Origin: Pseudoalteromonas sp. T1lg23B
GTDB lineage: Bacteria; Pseudomonadota; Gammaproteobacteria; Enterobacterales; Alteromonadaceae
Direction of reading: 5' to 3'
Length of the DNA: 64,000 nucleotides
Assembly: GCF_002964665.1 (NCBI RefSeq)
Contig: NZ_PQBZ01000034.1
Coordinates: 1,116,429-1,180,428, forward strand
Part shown: one piece after another, positions 1 to 10,412 of the stretch
Position numbering within the stretch: position 1 is the stretch's first letter
Layout: each line of letters starts with the position of its first letter
The notes under the pieces: generated by a model
What the model saw: only the letters and a program-made list of their open reading frames with translations
The model's database searches: none
Told to the model about the DNA's origin: nothing
Program-made: the position numbers and the translations under genes

Positions 1-1870
1 TAAGACGACGGATCAAATCCTTCATACCACGGGATTCTAGCTGGAATACCGCCGTCGTTTCAGCTCTGAGTAATAACTCGATACTCGCTTTGTCATTTAA
101 TGGAATGGCATTGATATCAACGGGCTCTTTGCCTTCGCGGGCTAGTCGCTCATTGGTCATATCCAGCGCCCACTGTAAGATAGTGAGCGTTCTTAACCCC
201 AAGAAGTCAAATTTAACCAAACCCGCAGTTTCAACATCGTTCTTATCAAACTGGGTAACGGGGAACTTACCTTCTTCGTCACAATACAAAGCGGCGAAGT
301 CAGTAATGGTGGTCGGCGAGATAACAACCCCGCCGGCGTGTTTACCTGCATTTCGGGTACACCCTTCCAAAATGCGACACATATCGATGAGATCTTTAAC
401 TTCCTCATCACCATCATAGGCTTCTGGTAACCTAGGCTCCACATCAAAGGCCTTGGCCAGTGTCATGCCGGGATCGCCCGGAACTAGCTTAGAAATTCGG
501 TCTACGAATCCATAGGGGTGTCCGAGCACACGACCCACATCTCGAATAACCGCCTTTGCCGCCATGGTACCAAAAGTGATGATCTGCGATACCGCATCAC
601 GGCCATACAACATGGCGACGTGATCAATTACCTCGTCTCGACGGTCCATACAAAAGTCAACGTCGAAGTCGGGCATCGAAATACGTTCAGGGTTTAGGAA
701 TCGTTCGAAAAGCAAATCAAATTCCAGCGGATCGAGGTCGGTTATTTTAAGGGCGTAAGCGACCAGTGAACCGGCACCCGAGCCCCGTCCTGGGCCCACA
801 GGAATATTGTTATCTTTACTCCACTGAATGAACTCCATTACTATCAAGAAGTAACCAGGGAACCCCATTTGGTTGATAACGTCTAGCTCTATTTGCAAGC
901 GTTCATCGTATTCAACACGTTTTTCAGCCCTGTCTTGTTCATCTGGAAATAAAAATTGTAAACGTTCTTCCAATCCATCTCTGGAGACCTTAACGAGGAA
1001 GTCCTCAATTTTTAAATCCCCAGTTGGATAATCTGGTAAGAAGTAAGTACCTAATTGCACCGTTACGTTACAGCGCTTGGCAATTTCTACTGTATTCTCA
1101 AGCGCTTCTGGAATATCACTAAACAGCTCCAGCATCTGCTCGGGCGTTTTTAAATATTGCTCTTTAGAAAAACGCTTGGGACGACGTTTGTCTTCTAGTG
1201 TGTAACCATCGTGAATGGCAACGCGGATCTCGTGCGCTTCAAAATCTTCTTCATGCAGAAAAACCACTTCATTGGTCGCGACCACGGGAAGGTCTCGCTC
1301 GCTCGCCAAAGCGACCGCCGCATGAAGATATTCTTCTTCCTGAGCTCGGCCTGTACGGGTGAGCTCTAAGAAAAAGTGGTCTTTAAAATGCTGCTCATAA
1401 AATGCCAACACGTCCAACGCAAGCTGCTGATTGCCTTTAAGCAACGCTTTACCCACATCACCATCTTTGGCACCCGACAGAAGGATCAAGCCTGATTTAT
1501 GTTCTGCCAGCCATTGTTTATCCACCACAGGACGGTGAAAAACATGTCCTCGTTGGTATGCTCTTGAAATGAGCAGCGTCAGGTTTTTGTAACCTTCATT
1601 GTCTTTGGCCAAGATGACTAAACGGCTGGGCTCATCTGGAAACTCATCGCTTTTGAGCCAAATATCAGCTCCCACGATGGGTTTAATGCCCGCGCCATGG
1701 GCAGCGCCATAAAAACGCACCAAGCCACATAAATTCATTTGATCGGTAATCGCAAATGCGGGGAGCTCTAACTCCTGTGCTCTGGCGACGATAGGCTTGG
1801 TTTTGGCAAGCCCATCCACCATAGAGAAATCACTGTGAACACGTAAATGAACAAACTCTGGCGCAGCCAT
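1..1870 (-). CDS. dnaE: DNA polymerase III alpha subunit, N-terminal part (partial)
   Basis: Catalytic subunit of the replicative DNA polymerase. About 623 N-terminal residues are visible and the gene runs off the low-coordinate end; the family is about 1160 residues. The protein opens with a PHP domain ([16 protein letters not shown] near residue 6). The polymerase active-site motif PDFDVDF lies near residue 400 and gives two of the catalytic aspartates. I checked the frame at the start, at this motif and at the window edge, and it is continuous. The ATG at 1870 lies 2 bp beyond the rnhB stop, so the two genes are probably cotranscribed. rnhB-dnaE downstream of the lpx genes is a standard gammaproteobacterial arrangement. 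The truncation is only the window boundary. Confidence 0.97.
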   Translation of the reverse strand, partial: MAAPEFVHLRVHSDFSMVDGLAKTKPIVARAQELELPAFAITDQMNLCGLVRFYGAAHGAGIKPIVGADIWLKSDEFPDEPSRLVILAKDNEGYKNLTLLISRAYQRGHVFHRPVVDKQWLAEHKSGLILLSGAKDGDVGKALLKGNQQLALDVLAFYEQHFKDHFFLELTRTGRAQEEEYLHAAVALASERDLPVVATNEVVFLHEEDFEAHEIRVAIHDGYTLEDKRRPKRFSKEQYLKTPEQMLELFSDIPEALENTVEIAKRCNVTVQLGTYFLPDYPTGDLKIEDFLVKVSRDGLEERLQFLFPDEQDRAEKRVEYDERLQIELDVINQMGFPGYFLIVMEFIQWSKDNNIPVGPGRGSGAGSLVAYALKITDLDPLEFDLLFERFLNPERISMPDFDVDFCMDRRDEVIDHVAMLYGRDAVSQIITFGTMAAKAVIRDVGRVLGHPYGFVDRISKLVPGDPGMTLAKAFDVEPRLPEAYDGDEEVKDLIDMCRILEGCTRNAGKHAGGVVISPTTITDFAALYCDEEGKFPVTQFDKNDVETAGLVKFDFLGLRTLTILQWALDMTNERLAREGKEPVDINAIPLNDKASIELLLRAETTAVFQLESRGMKDLIRRL

Positions 1871-1872
1871 AC

Positions 1873-2469
1873 CTATAGCTCCTTCATGGCCAACACGCGC
1901 TGCACTGGTTTAAAACTTTTTCGATGGTGCGGGGTAATACCATGCGCTTCTAATGCAGCGAAATGTGCTTTAGTAGGATAACCCTTGTGCCCCGCAAAAC
2001 CAAATTCAGGGTATTTGGCATCGAGCTCCATCATTTCTTGATCTCGTGCGACTTTGGCGATGATTGACGCGGCACTGATCTCAGCAACAAGGCTATCGCC
2101 TTTGACAACACTTTGCGCAGGCATCAGCAGCTTCGGTAAACGATTGCCATCAACAAATACAAAATCAGGCTGTATGCTTAGCCCTTCAACCGCTCGACTC
2201 ATCGCAAGCATCGTCGCGTGCAATATATTAAGCTCATCAATTTCTTCCACTGACGCTCTGCCGATACTAAAACTCAACGCTTTTTGTTTGATTTCTTGCG
2301 CGAGCAATGTGCGCTTTTTTTCGGTCAGCTTTTTTGAATCGTTCAACCCGGCAATTGGATTGTTAGGGTCCAGAATGACCGCTGCGGTCACTACATCACC
2401 TACCAGTGGTCCACGGCCAACTTCATCTACACCTGCGATGTACCGCACGTCAGGGCGTTCAATCTGCAT
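1873..2469 (-). CDS. rnhB: Ribonuclease HII
   Basis: Cleaves the RNA strand of RNA-DNA hybrids and removes misincorporated ribonucleotides in the cytoplasm. The protein has 198 residues, normal for RNase HII. The metal-binding motif [10 protein letters not shown] is at residues 13-22, with Asp15 and Glu16 as catalytic acids. Further acidic residues sit in FVFVDGN and in [15 protein letters not shown]. The start overlaps the end of lpxB by 11 bp and the stop lies 2 bp before dnaE, which fits translational coupling in the lpxB-rnhB-dnaE segment. Confidence 0.97.
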   Translation of the reverse strand: MQIERPDVRYIAGVDEVGRGPLVGDVVTAAVILDPNNPIAGLNDSKKLTEKKRTLLAQEIKQKALSFSIGRASVEEIDELNILHATMLAMSRAVEGLSIQPDFVFVDGNRLPKLLMPAQSVVKGDSLVAEISAASIIAKVARDQEMMELDAKYPEFGFAGHKGYPTKAHFAALEAHGITPHHRKSFKPVQRVLAMKEL

Positions 2470-3616
2470 TAATTAACTCCTCTACTGCATTTGCCGCTTG
2501 TTTGCTGGCATCAAGACGAATGTTATTGTGAATCTCATAGAACTTGTTAATTAAGGCGCTATTATCCCCTTTGAGCATCGGGTACAAAGCATCAACAAGC
2601 GCATCCGAGTTACATTCTTGCTGCAAAAATTCTGGTACTAAACGCTCGTCAGCCAATAAATTTGGTAATGAGAAATATTTGATATTAAAAGTAAAAAAGT
2701 TCTTAAATATCCAGTAACTGAGCGGTTTAAATTTATAGCCAACTACCATTGGCTTTTTATACAACATGGCCTCTAATGTCGCCGTTCCCGACGCCAATAA
2801 CACAGCATTAGCAGCAGACATAGCAGCACTAGATTGGCCATCAAGCATCATAACAGGAAGGTCAGGGGCGGTTTGCTTAAGGATAGCTTCAAATTGAATA
2901 CGGCGTTTTGCATTCACCAACGGCACGATGATTTTTAAAGATGGCAAGCGCAACTTAAGCTTTTGCGCAGCGTGTATATAGGTTTCGCTTAATAGCCCGA
3001 CTTCTGAGCCTCTACTTCCCGGCAGTAAAGCCAATACTAAATCATCTTCGGTTAAGCCCAATTCTGCACGCGCAGCACTGCTGTCGTGCTCTAGTTCAAT
3101 CTCATCCGCCAAGGTATGACCAACAAACCTGCAAGGTACATCATGCTTATCATAAAATGATTTCTCAAACGGTAGCAAAGACAACACTAAATTGGTCGCC
3201 TCAGCGATGGTATAAATACGCTTTTGCCGCCATGCCCATACTGAAGGACTGACATATTGGACGGTTTTAATACCCGCCTTTTTGAGCGGTTTTTCAACGC
3301 GTAAATTAAAATCAGGCGCATCAATACCAATATAAATATCTGGCGGATTATCAATAAAATATTGCACTAGCTGTTTACGGATTTTAAGGAGTCTGGGCAA
3401 GCGACCAAGTACTTCTACTAACCCCATTACCGCCAGCTCTTCCATGTCGAACAGGGTACGACATCCCGCTGCCTGCATTTTGGGGCCTGCGATCCCAACA
3501 AACTCAGCATCTGGATATTTCTTTTTCAGCGCGTTAATTAATCCCGCCCCCAAAATATCACCAGATAATTCACCCGCCACGAGGCCAATAGTTAACTTTT
3601 TGTTATTTGTCATCAC
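2459..3616 (-). CDS. lpxB: Lipid-A-disaccharide synthase
   Basis: Glycosyltransferase (GT19) that joins UDP-2,3-diacylglucosamine to lipid X to form the lipid A disaccharide on the inner face of the inner membrane. The 385 residues match the family length. Visible family segments are [17 protein letters not shown] at the N-terminus, [28 protein letters not shown] and the nucleotide-sugar binding [10 protein letters not shown]. It lies downstream of lpxA, but an intrinsic terminator-like hairpin (3633-3668) separates the two, unlike the tight lpxD-fabZ-lpxA spacing. It overlaps rnhB. Confidence 0.97.
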   Translation of the reverse strand: MMTNNKKLTIGLVAGELSGDILGAGLINALKKKYPDAEFVGIAGPKMQAAGCRTLFDMEELAVMGLVEVLGRLPRLLKIRKQLVQYFIDNPPDIYIGIDAPDFNLRVEKPLKKAGIKTVQYVSPSVWAWRQKRIYTIAEATNLVLSLLPFEKSFYDKHDVPCRFVGHTLADEIELEHDSSAARAELGLTEDDLVLALLPGSRGSEVGLLSETYIHAAQKLKLRLPSLKIIVPLVNAKRRIQFEAILKQTAPDLPVMMLDGQSSAAMSAANAVLLASGTATLEAMLYKKPMVVGYKFKPLSYWIFKNFFTFNIKYFSLPNLLADERLVPEFLQQECNSDALVDALYPMLKGDNSALINKFYEIHNNIRLDASKQAANAVEELINAD

Positions 3617-3632
3617 ATTAATCTATTTTATA

Positions 3633-3668
3633 AATAAAAACGCCATACATCAGCTTTGTATGGCGTTT
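3633..3668 (-). terminator. Intrinsic terminator-like hairpin between lpxA and lpxB
   Basis: A perfect 12-bp inverted repeat (arms 3638-3649 and 3657-3668, 7-nt loop). Read on the minus strand it is followed by a T-rich run (GTTTTTATTTA). It sits after the lpxA stop and just before lpxB, so it may reduce readthrough into lpxB-rnhB-dnaE. The complementary strand also has a short T run, so it is weakly bidirectional. Confidence 0.75.
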
Positions 3669-3703
3669 ATCAGCATATAGGCCTTGCTATCGCAGTCTTA
3701 TCG

Positions 3704-4474
3704 TTAACGAATAATTCCGCGATCCGACGTATCTAAGAAATCTATCATTTGCTGCACTGCAGCAAATTCAGATGCTTCTTGACGCATCTGAGCAATCGCT
3801 TCATCTAAAGTTAGCCCTTTACGATACATCGCTTTATAAGCTCGACGTACGGCCATGATTTCTTCACTGCTAAAGCCTCGGCGTTTCATCCCTTCCGTAT
3901 TAATTGCTGCGGGTTTTGCTGGAGTTCCCGTCGTCATTACGAACGGAGGAACATCTTTACTAACCCCTGAATACATACCAATAAAGGCATGAGCACCGAT
4001 CTTACAAAACTGGTGAACGCCTGTGTTGCCCGCCAAGATGGCCCAATCACCCACATGCACATGACCCGCCACACTAGCACCGTTAGAGAAAATAACATTG
4101 CTGCCAATCACTGCATCGTGAGCCACATGGGTATAGGCCATAAACAAGTTATTACTGCCTATTTTTGTGACGCCTTGATCTTGAACCGTACCACGGTGGA
4201 TTGTGGCACATTCACGGATGATATTGTTATCACCCATAATTAATTGTGTTGGTTCATCCTTGTACTTCTTATCTTGGCAAGCTTCGCCCACTGAAGCGAA
4301 CTGATAAATATGATTACCAGAGCCTATGGTTGAAGGTCCTTTGATCACCACATGAGACTCAATGATGCAGTTATCACCAAGCACTACATCATTCCCGATA
4401 TAGCTATAAGGACCCACAGAGACGTTATCGCCTAGCTGTGCGCCTGGTTCAATAATCGCAGTAGGATGAATCAC
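3704..4474 (-). CDS. lpxA: UDP-N-acetylglucosamine acyltransferase
   Basis: First step of lipid A synthesis: transfers the 3-hydroxyacyl chain from acyl-ACP to UDP-GlcNAc. A left-handed beta-helix of hexapeptide repeats (IGPY/LGDN/IGSN-type) fills the N-terminal two thirds; the catalytic His is probably in YTHVAHDAVIG. I choose the GTG at 4474 (VIHPTAIIEPGA) rather than the longer frame from 4498. It lies 2 bp after the fabZ stop, has an AGAGAG ribosome site 8 nt upstream, and matches the usual LpxA N-terminus. This gives 256 residues; the E. coli protein has 262. Confidence 0.95.
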   Translation of the reverse strand: MIHPTAIIEPGAQLGDNVSVGPYSYIGNDVVLGDNCIIESHVVIKGPSTIGSGNHIYQFASVGEACQDKKYKDEPTQLIMGDNNIIRECATIHRGTVQDQGVTKIGSNNLFMAYTHVAHDAVIGSNVIFSNGASVAGHVHVGDWAILAGNTGVHQFCKIGAHAFIGMYSGVSKDVPPFVMTTGTPAKPAAINTEGMKRRGFSSEEIMAVRRAYKAMYRKGLTLDEAIAQMRQEASEFAAVQQMIDFLDTSDRGIIR

Positions 4475-4476
4475 TA

Positions 4477-4929
4477 TTATAACTCTCTTCTTGCACACAT
4501 AAGGTCGGCACTACAAACTACTTTGCCATCTACCTTTGCCTCACCGTAAAACTTCCAGATATTACGACGCTCTTTTACAAACTCAATGTGCAAATGCATT
4601 GCATCGCCCGGAAGAACAGGCTGCTTAAAGCGTGCATTATCAATGGCTGCAAACAAGTATAGCTCGTTCTCGCTACGATTCTCTACCGTTTTAAAACCTA
4701 GCAATCCAGTTGCCTGAGCCATGGCTTCGAGGATCATAACCCCCGGAAAAATAGGCTGGTCTGGGAAGTGCCCTGTAAAGACTGGCTCGTTTACCGTCAC
4801 ATTCTTCACCGCGTGTAAATACTCACCTGCTTTGTAATCAATAACTTTATCAACCAACAACATTGGGTAGCGGTGTGGTAATAACTTTAAGATTTCTTGG
4901 ATATCAAAACCGTTCAGTTCGTTTGCCAA
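4477..4929 (-). CDS. fabZ: 3-hydroxyacyl-[ACP] dehydratase
   Basis: Dehydrates 3-hydroxyacyl-ACP in type II fatty acid synthesis, competing with LpxA for the same substrate. The protein is a 150-residue hot-dog fold. The catalytic pair is visible as His54 in [12 protein letters not shown] and Glu68 in MILEAMAQ. It lies between lpxD and lpxA with 15-bp and 2-bp gaps, the standard lipid A operon order. Confidence 0.97.
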   Translation of the reverse strand: MANELNGFDIQEILKLLPHRYPMLLVDKVIDYKAGEYLHAVKNVTVNEPVFTGHFPDQPIFPGVMILEAMAQATGLLGFKTVENRSENELYLFAAIDNARFKQPVLPGDAMHLHIEFVKERRNIWKFYGEAKVDGKVVCSADLMCARREL

Positions 4930-4944
4930 AATAGCATCCTTTTT

Positions 4945-5985
4945 TTATTCATCTATCTTTTTTAGCTGCTCTGTCAAAGACTCAAGCGCCTTCAAACGCT
5001 GCTTAAAATCTGTCAGATTGCGTAAATGAGCCATATTGCGTCGCCACTCTTTGTTGGTACTGTGAGGTATACCTGAGGAGTAAACACCCGCCGTAGTAAT
5101 CGATTTGGTGATCATTGTCATACCGGTGATAATAACGCCATCACAAATTTCCATATGACCATTGATGCCTACTAGCCCTGCAATTTGGCAATGTTTACCA
5201 ATTTTAGTGCTACCAGCAACCACCGATGCACCGGCTATCGCAGTGCCTTCACCGATTTCTACATTATGTGCTATTTGAATAAGATTATCTAAAATTACAT
5301 TACTATGAATAATAGTGTCATCTAATGCCCCGCGGTCAATCACGGTATTGGCACCCACTTCAACACTATCACCAATAATAACGCGTCCAACTTGGGGAAT
5401 TTTTACCCACGTGCCTGCATGGTTTGCATAACCAAAACCGTCGCTGCCAATGATTGCGCCCGATTGGAATAAGCAGTTTTTACCTATTTCAACTTCATGG
5501 TACACGCTGACATTTGCCCACAGTTTGGTGTTGTCACCAATTCTCGCGCTGTTACCTATAAAACATCCTGCGCCAACTTGTACGTTGTCACCCAGTACAG
5601 CATTCGCTTCAACAACTGCATTGGCAGCGATTGAAACATTTTTTCCTAGCGTTGCCGACTCATGGATCACCGCGCTTGGGTGTACACCTTCGGCGGAACG
5701 AGGCGTCGTATCCATGAGTTGCGCAAGCTTGGCATAGGCAATATAAGGATTCTTAACGATTAATTTATTGCCTTTGAAATGTTCGGCATCAGACTCGGAT
5801 AATATCACCGCACCAGCATGAGTGGTCGCCAGTTGCGCACGATACTTACTATTCGCTAAAAAGCTGATATCTTTGTCTGTTGCCTGTGCGAGTGTCGCTA
5901 TCTTATCGATTTGACATTCGCCGTCGCCAACTAGCGAAGCATCAATTGATGCCGCCAGTTGAGCTAAACTATAATGTTTGGTCAT
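4945..5985 (-). CDS. lpxD: UDP-3-O-acylglucosamine N-acyltransferase
   Basis: Third step of lipid A synthesis: adds the N-linked hydroxyacyl chain to UDP-3-O-acylglucosamine. It has 346 residues. The N-terminal uridine-binding domain (about 1-100) is followed by many hexapeptide repeats forming a left-handed beta-helix (about 100-290) and a C-terminal helical tail. The catalytic His is probably the one in DNLIQIAHNVEIG. The start codon shares one base with the skp stop region (both at 5985), so translation is probably coupled to skp. Confidence 0.97.
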   Translation of the reverse strand: MTKHYSLAQLAASIDASLVGDGECQIDKIATLAQATDKDISFLANSKYRAQLATTHAGAVILSESDAEHFKGNKLIVKNPYIAYAKLAQLMDTTPRSAEGVHPSAVIHESATLGKNVSIAANAVVEANAVLGDNVQVGAGCFIGNSARIGDNTKLWANVSVYHEVEIGKNCLFQSGAIIGSDGFGYANHAGTWVKIPQVGRVIIGDSVEVGANTVIDRGALDDTIIHSNVILDNLIQIAHNVEIGEGTAIAGASVVAGSTKIGKHCQIAGLVGINGHMEICDGVIITGMTMITKSITTAGVYSSGIPHSTNKEWRRNMAHLRNLTDFKQRLKALESLTEQLKKIDE

Positions 5986-6503
5986 TACTTTTTGCTTACC
6001 GCTTCAACAACTTTGTCAGAAAGGTCCGCTACTTTATCAGGGTTGAAGTAAATTGTCGTATCTTTTACTTTAACTTCATCAAACTTACCGCTTTTAGCGA
6101 CATCTTCAATTACATCAATGATTAACTTTTGAACTTTAGCAAGCTCTTCATTTTGACGCTGTTTGATTTCTTGCTCAAGCGGACGACCTTTCTCAGCCAA
6201 CTCTTTTTGCATGCCTTGAATTTTGTCACGCAATGTTGTCTTTTGCTCGTCGCTCATGGTTGCGCCTTCACGCTGGAATTTTTCCATTTCAAAGCGAATG
6301 TCGCCTTGTAACTTCTCTAATGCCTGACGACGCTCAGCGAACTCACCTTGTAACTGCTGTTCAATTTTAGCTACTTGAGGAATATTCTTGTAGATCTGTT
6401 GCATGTCTACGATACCTACTTTATGTGCCAATGCACTGGCAGATGTACCCATCATTAATGCAGCCATTAAACCCATTGCAGTTGTTTTTATAAGTGTTTT
6501 CAC
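5985..6503 (-). CDS. skp: Periplasmic chaperone Skp (OmpH family)
   Basis: Periplasmic trimeric chaperone that holds unfolded outer-membrane proteins for the BAM complex. I choose the GTG at 6503 (VKTLIKTTAMGLMAALMMG); an AAGGAG site lies 5 nt upstream and overlaps the bamA stop region. The longer frame from 6563 would overlap bamA without a better ribosome site. The result is 172 residues with a signal peptide ending near ASALA, then KVGIVDMQQIYKNIPQ and a long charged helical hairpin typical of the tentacles. Its place between bamA and lpxD is conserved. Confidence 0.94.
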   Translation of the reverse strand: MKTLIKTTAMGLMAALMMGTSASALAHKVGIVDMQQIYKNIPQVAKIEQQLQGEFAERRQALEKLQGDIRFEMEKFQREGATMSDEQKTTLRDKIQGMQKELAEKGRPLEQEIKQRQNEELAKVQKLIIDVIEDVAKSGKFDEVKVKDTTIYFNPDKVADLSDKVVEAVSKK

Positions 6504-6513
6504 AATTAACTCC

Positions 6514-8985
6514 TTAGAATGTATTACTGATATTAAAACTGATCGTCTTGGTTTCGTCATCATCTTCTTTCTTCAACGGATAAGCGAAACTGATCAGCAT
6601 GGGGCCCATCGGCGAAATCCACTGAACCGATAAACCGGTTGAGACCCTAAAACGGGTTGGATCCGAGTAATCCGAGAGCTTTTTGTATTGATCTTCATGT
6701 AGGTTTGAATAACGGTCTACATCAAACTCAGTGTCCCAGACGTTGGCAGCATCAACGAAGAAGCTGGTACGTACAGAACTGGTGTTGTCTTCATCTAAAA
6801 ATGGTGTTGGCACGATTAACTCTGCCCCTAACGTGGCTTTTGCATTACCACCGATACGGCCACCTGGCACTAGGATATCAAACTCACTATTACCACCGAT
6901 ATTCGAAGTGCTCGTACCATCTGGTAAGGTTGAACCTGGGATTTCCGTCATCCTGCGCTGAATCGCTCGTGGCAGTATGGTATTGCGCTCAAAACCACGT
7001 AGCTCGTTTTCAGAAATTCTAAAGAACTCTTGGAACGGTAAGGTTTGCTCGTAGCCATTTGTTTCACCGTAACCGTTTCCGTATGCAAGGCCTGCTCTTG
7101 CTGAGAATACCCACTGATGGTCATTACTGATAGGCCAGTAAAAACGTGAGTCGTAATCAACTTTAAAATAGTTAAGATCTGAGTTTGGCGACGTAGCTCT
7201 AAACACTAAATTTTGACGAGAACCCGCTGTTGGGAACATACCACGGTTTACAGTCATACGCGACCAACCAGCACTCAACTCGTATTTAGTAAAGTTGTAC
7301 GCGCCATCTGGATCTTCTGGGTCTAGGAATGCGAGACGTAAAATACGAGTCTGCTCATAATCTGGGATATAATCCAGTTTTTCGTCTATCCAACGGACTC
7401 CAAAATTAACACGGTTTATCGCATTGATTGGGAAGCCAATCGTAGTACCAAGGCTATACTGACGTGAATCATAACCAATCAAGCCCAATTTACTACCATC
7501 AAAGCTACTGTACTCGATACTTGTGCCCTGAGATATACCGTCAGGTGTAAAGTACGGGTCGTTATAAGATATACGATAAACGTTCTGACTTTTCGAGGTA
7601 TTAATATTAAAGGCTAACTGATTACCCGTTCCGAGGAAGTTAGACTCACTCACGCCCACGTTGAACTGTAAACCACCGTATGAACCGTAAGCAACCCCTG
7701 CTTGGAAACTACCTGCTGGTTGCTCTTTAACGGTAAAGTCAACATCGACCATATCATCAACGCCTGGCAATGGTCTTACTTCAAAATCAACTTTTTCCAT
7801 GTAAGGTAAACGTTGAATCTGTAACTTAGAGCGCTCTAGATTCTGGTTAGATAACCATGCACCTTCTAGCTGCGTCATTTCTCGACGTACTACTTCGTCA
7901 GCGGTAACTTGGTTGCCGTTAACAAGGATGCGACGAACATATACGCGCTTACCGGGGTTTACCGATAAGGTAAGCTGGACTTCTTTGCTCTCGTCGTCAA
8001 TTTCTGGGATGGTACGTACTTCGGCATTGGCATAACCAAAACGAGCTAAATAGCCTTTAATGAATTCTTCAGAAGACGTTACGATAGAGCCGTTGTATAA
8101 CTCACCCGCTTTAAGAGGAATGATACTCTTGATAAGCTCTTCACGGCCCAACAGGTCACCGATGAAATCGTAACCTTTAACGGTGTAAGTATCCCCTTCA
8201 GTGATATTAGCCGTTACATAAACAGATTCTCTTTCTGGGCTAACAGACACTTGTGTTGAGTCAATATTGAAGCGCAGATACCCTCTATCCAAGTAGAAGC
8301 TACGAATCTTTTCTAAGTCACCTTCAATAGTTTGCTTTTGGTAGCGATCGTTCGACATAAACTTCCACCAAGGCAAATCTTGTTGTGACTCAACAAGCTT
8401 TAGCAACTCCTCGTCAGAGAATAGCTCATTACCCACGAGGTTTATCTGGCGAATGGATGCTGCATCACCTTCGTCAAATTCCAACTTTAATCGCACACGG
8501 TTACGGGGTAAGTCAACGATGCTCATTTCAATCTTGGCATTGTACTTACCAATACTGTGGAAAAACTCTATCAGGCCTTTTTCGATATTGTCTACAACCG
8601 TCTTATCTAACGGTTCACCAACACGAATATTTTGCTGCTCAAGACTTTCGTTAAGCTGCTCATCTTTGATGTCTTTGTTGCCATCAAAGTCAATTCCCGC
8701 AATAGTTGGACGCTCTTGCACCTTGAAAATGATTTGCTCACCATCACGAAAAGCAACGATATTGTCAAAATGGCCAGACTTATATAACGCCTTAATCGTC
8801 TGAGAAATCGTATACTGATCGACAGTATCACCCACGTTAATCGGAATATGCGTTAATGCCGCACCCAGTGCAACACGCTGCAAGCCTTCCACTTTTAAAT
8901 CTTCAACGATAAAGGAGTTTTGCCCTAAAGCGGCAAAACTAGCGCCAAGTAAACTCGTTACTGCAAGATGTTTTTTTATAGGCAT
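6514..8985 (-). CDS. bamA: Outer membrane protein assembly factor BamA
   Basis: Essential Omp85-family core of the BAM complex, which inserts beta-barrel proteins into the outer membrane. I choose the ATG at 8985 because a signal peptide (MPIKKHLAVTSLLGASFAALG) begins there; an upstream in-frame ATG at 9042 would prepend 19 residues ahead of it. Five POTRA domains occupy about residues 25-420 (FIVEDLKVEGLQRVALGA opens the first). A 16-strand barrel follows, ending in an aromatic C-terminus (FNISNTF). The lid-loop region near residue 640 (RGFERNTILPR) matches the family. Length is 823 residues. Neighbours are rseP upstream and skp downstream. Confidence 0.96.
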   Translation of the reverse strand: MPIKKHLAVTSLLGASFAALGQNSFIVEDLKVEGLQRVALGAALTHIPINVGDTVDQYTISQTIKALYKSGHFDNIVAFRDGEQIIFKVQERPTIAGIDFDGNKDIKDEQLNESLEQQNIRVGEPLDKTVVDNIEKGLIEFFHSIGKYNAKIEMSIVDLPRNRVRLKLEFDEGDAASIRQINLVGNELFSDEELLKLVESQQDLPWWKFMSNDRYQKQTIEGDLEKIRSFYLDRGYLRFNIDSTQVSVSPERESVYVTANITEGDTYTVKGYDFIGDLLGREELIKSIIPLKAGELYNGSIVTSSEEFIKGYLARFGYANAEVRTIPEIDDESKEVQLTLSVNPGKRVYVRRILVNGNQVTADEVVRREMTQLEGAWLSNQNLERSKLQIQRLPYMEKVDFEVRPLPGVDDMVDVDFTVKEQPAGSFQAGVAYGSYGGLQFNVGVSESNFLGTGNQLAFNINTSKSQNVYRISYNDPYFTPDGISQGTSIEYSSFDGSKLGLIGYDSRQYSLGTTIGFPINAINRVNFGVRWIDEKLDYIPDYEQTRILRLAFLDPEDPDGAYNFTKYELSAGWSRMTVNRGMFPTAGSRQNLVFRATSPNSDLNYFKVDYDSRFYWPISNDHQWVFSARAGLAYGNGYGETNGYEQTLPFQEFFRISENELRGFERNTILPRAIQRRMTEIPGSTLPDGTSTSNIGGNSEFDILVPGGRIGGNAKATLGAELIVPTPFLDEDNTSSVRTSFFVDAANVWDTEFDVDRYSNLHEDQYKKLSDYSDPTRFRVSTGLSVQWISPMGPMLISFAYPLKKEDDDETKTISFNISNTF

Positions 8986-9056
8986 TTTATTATCTTTATC
9001 CTTTACAACAGTTAGCGCCCTAAGCGCTTTGATGGACGTCACTCACGCCATTCGAG

Positions 9057-10409
9057 CTACAGCCTCGAGACATCGTTAAGTAATGCAAAACAAGTTAAAG
9101 CTATAAGTACTACCGCACCTACCTTAAACCCTAACTCTTGTGTCTTTTCAGAGACTGGTTTTTTGCGAATTAGTTCAATTATGTAATACATTAAATGCCC
9201 ACCATCTAAGACAGGAAGGGGCAATAAGTTAAAAACACCAAGATTTACACTAATTAGTGCTAAGAAGCTTAAAAACGCAACAATTCCATAGCTAACACTG
9301 TTACCTGCACCAACGGCAATACCAACAGGGCCACTCAAGTTTTTGACCGACACTTGCCCTGTAATGAGATTACCTATCATATCAAAACTCAGGCGGATCA
9401 ACTCGAAAGTTTTCTCAGCGCCAAGCACCATACTATCCCATGGACCATAATGTCTAGTTTCGATATACCCGTCTGGCCATTTTTCAAGCAAAGGAACGAC
9501 CCCCAAAAAGCCCTGCTGTATACCATTTGGCCCCGTGCGTTGCTGCGGAGTAATAGGCAATTCCAGTACCTTGCCCTCTCTGGATACACTCAGCATAAGC
9601 GTGGTGTTTGCAGAGGATTGAATACTGCGCACAAACGTCTGCCAATTCTCGATTGGCTCACCATCTAATGCCACTAGGGTGTCATTAACCTGTAACCCCG
9701 CCTGTTGTGCGGCTGAATCGTTGGCGATGTGCCCAAGCGTCAAGGTTAGTGCGGGTCTAAAGGGAACAATACCAACGGCATTAAGAGGTGCTTCATCCTG
9801 CTTATCAAGCTTCCAACCCTCAATATCAAGTACTCTGATAGCGATTTGTTGATCTGCATCCTTTACTTTAATCTCGATGCGTTCCTCACCTAGATGACGC
9901 ATTAAACCAAAGGTTACATCTTGCCAAGAACTGACTTCTTGACCTGCCATGGAGAGAATATGATCGCCGCTTTGCATGTTGGCTTGCGCAGCTCTAGAGT
10001 TAAGCTGAACCTCTCCCACGATTGGTTTGGCATTTTGCACGCCAATCATATACATCGCAGCGAGTACCACGATCGCGAATAGAAAGTTAGCAATCGGGCC
10101 TGCTGAAACAACCGCGATGCGCGATAATACCGGTTTATTATTAAATGCAAGATGACGTTTTTCTGCGGGAACATCATCGACTCGTTCGTCCAACATTTTC
10201 ACGTAACCGCCCAAAGGGATCATGGCAATCACGTATTCGGTGCCCTGTTTGTCATACCAACGACAAAGAGGTTTACCAAAACCGATGGAAAATCTTTGAA
10301 CCTCAACACCAGCTCGCCTTGCTACCCAAAAATGACCATATTCATGTACCGTAACAAGGATACCTAAAGCAACAATAAACGACGTCAAGTTCCATAGAAA
10401 ATCAAACAT
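9057..10409 (-). CDS. rseP: Site-2 intramembrane zinc protease RseP
   Basis: Cleaves the anti-sigma factor RseA within the membrane and also processes remnant signal peptides; it activates the sigma-E envelope response. It has 450 residues. The zinc motif HEYGH is at residues 22-26 in the first membrane helix. Two PDZ domains follow in the periplasm (GDHILSMAGQEV and NDTLVALDGEPI mark their ligand grooves). The second active-site motif PVLDGGHL lies near the C-terminus. It sits between dxr and bamA, as in E. coli. Confidence 0.96.
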   Translation of the reverse strand: MFDFLWNLTSFIVALGILVTVHEYGHFWVARRAGVEVQRFSIGFGKPLCRWYDKQGTEYVIAMIPLGGYVKMLDERVDDVPAEKRHLAFNNKPVLSRIAVVSAGPIANFLFAIVVLAAMYMIGVQNAKPIVGEVQLNSRAAQANMQSGDHILSMAGQEVSSWQDVTFGLMRHLGEERIEIKVKDADQQIAIRVLDIEGWKLDKQDEAPLNAVGIVPFRPALTLTLGHIANDSAAQQAGLQVNDTLVALDGEPIENWQTFVRSIQSSANTTLMLSVSREGKVLELPITPQQRTGPNGIQQGFLGVVPLLEKWPDGYIETRHYGPWDSMVLGAEKTFELIRLSFDMIGNLITGQVSVKNLSGPVGIAVGAGNSVSYGIVAFLSFLALISVNLGVFNLLPLPVLDGGHLMYYIIELIRKKPVSEKTQELGFKVGAVVLIALTCFALLNDVSRL

Positions 10410-10412
10410 AAA

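Noticed and set aside
1..1870. dnaE as a truncated gene
   Set aside because: The frame is intact to the window edge; the cut is only the boundary.
4475..4498. Longer LpxA start at 4498
   Set aside because: It overlaps the fabZ end, and the GTG at 4474 has a better-placed ribosome site and the normal N-terminus.
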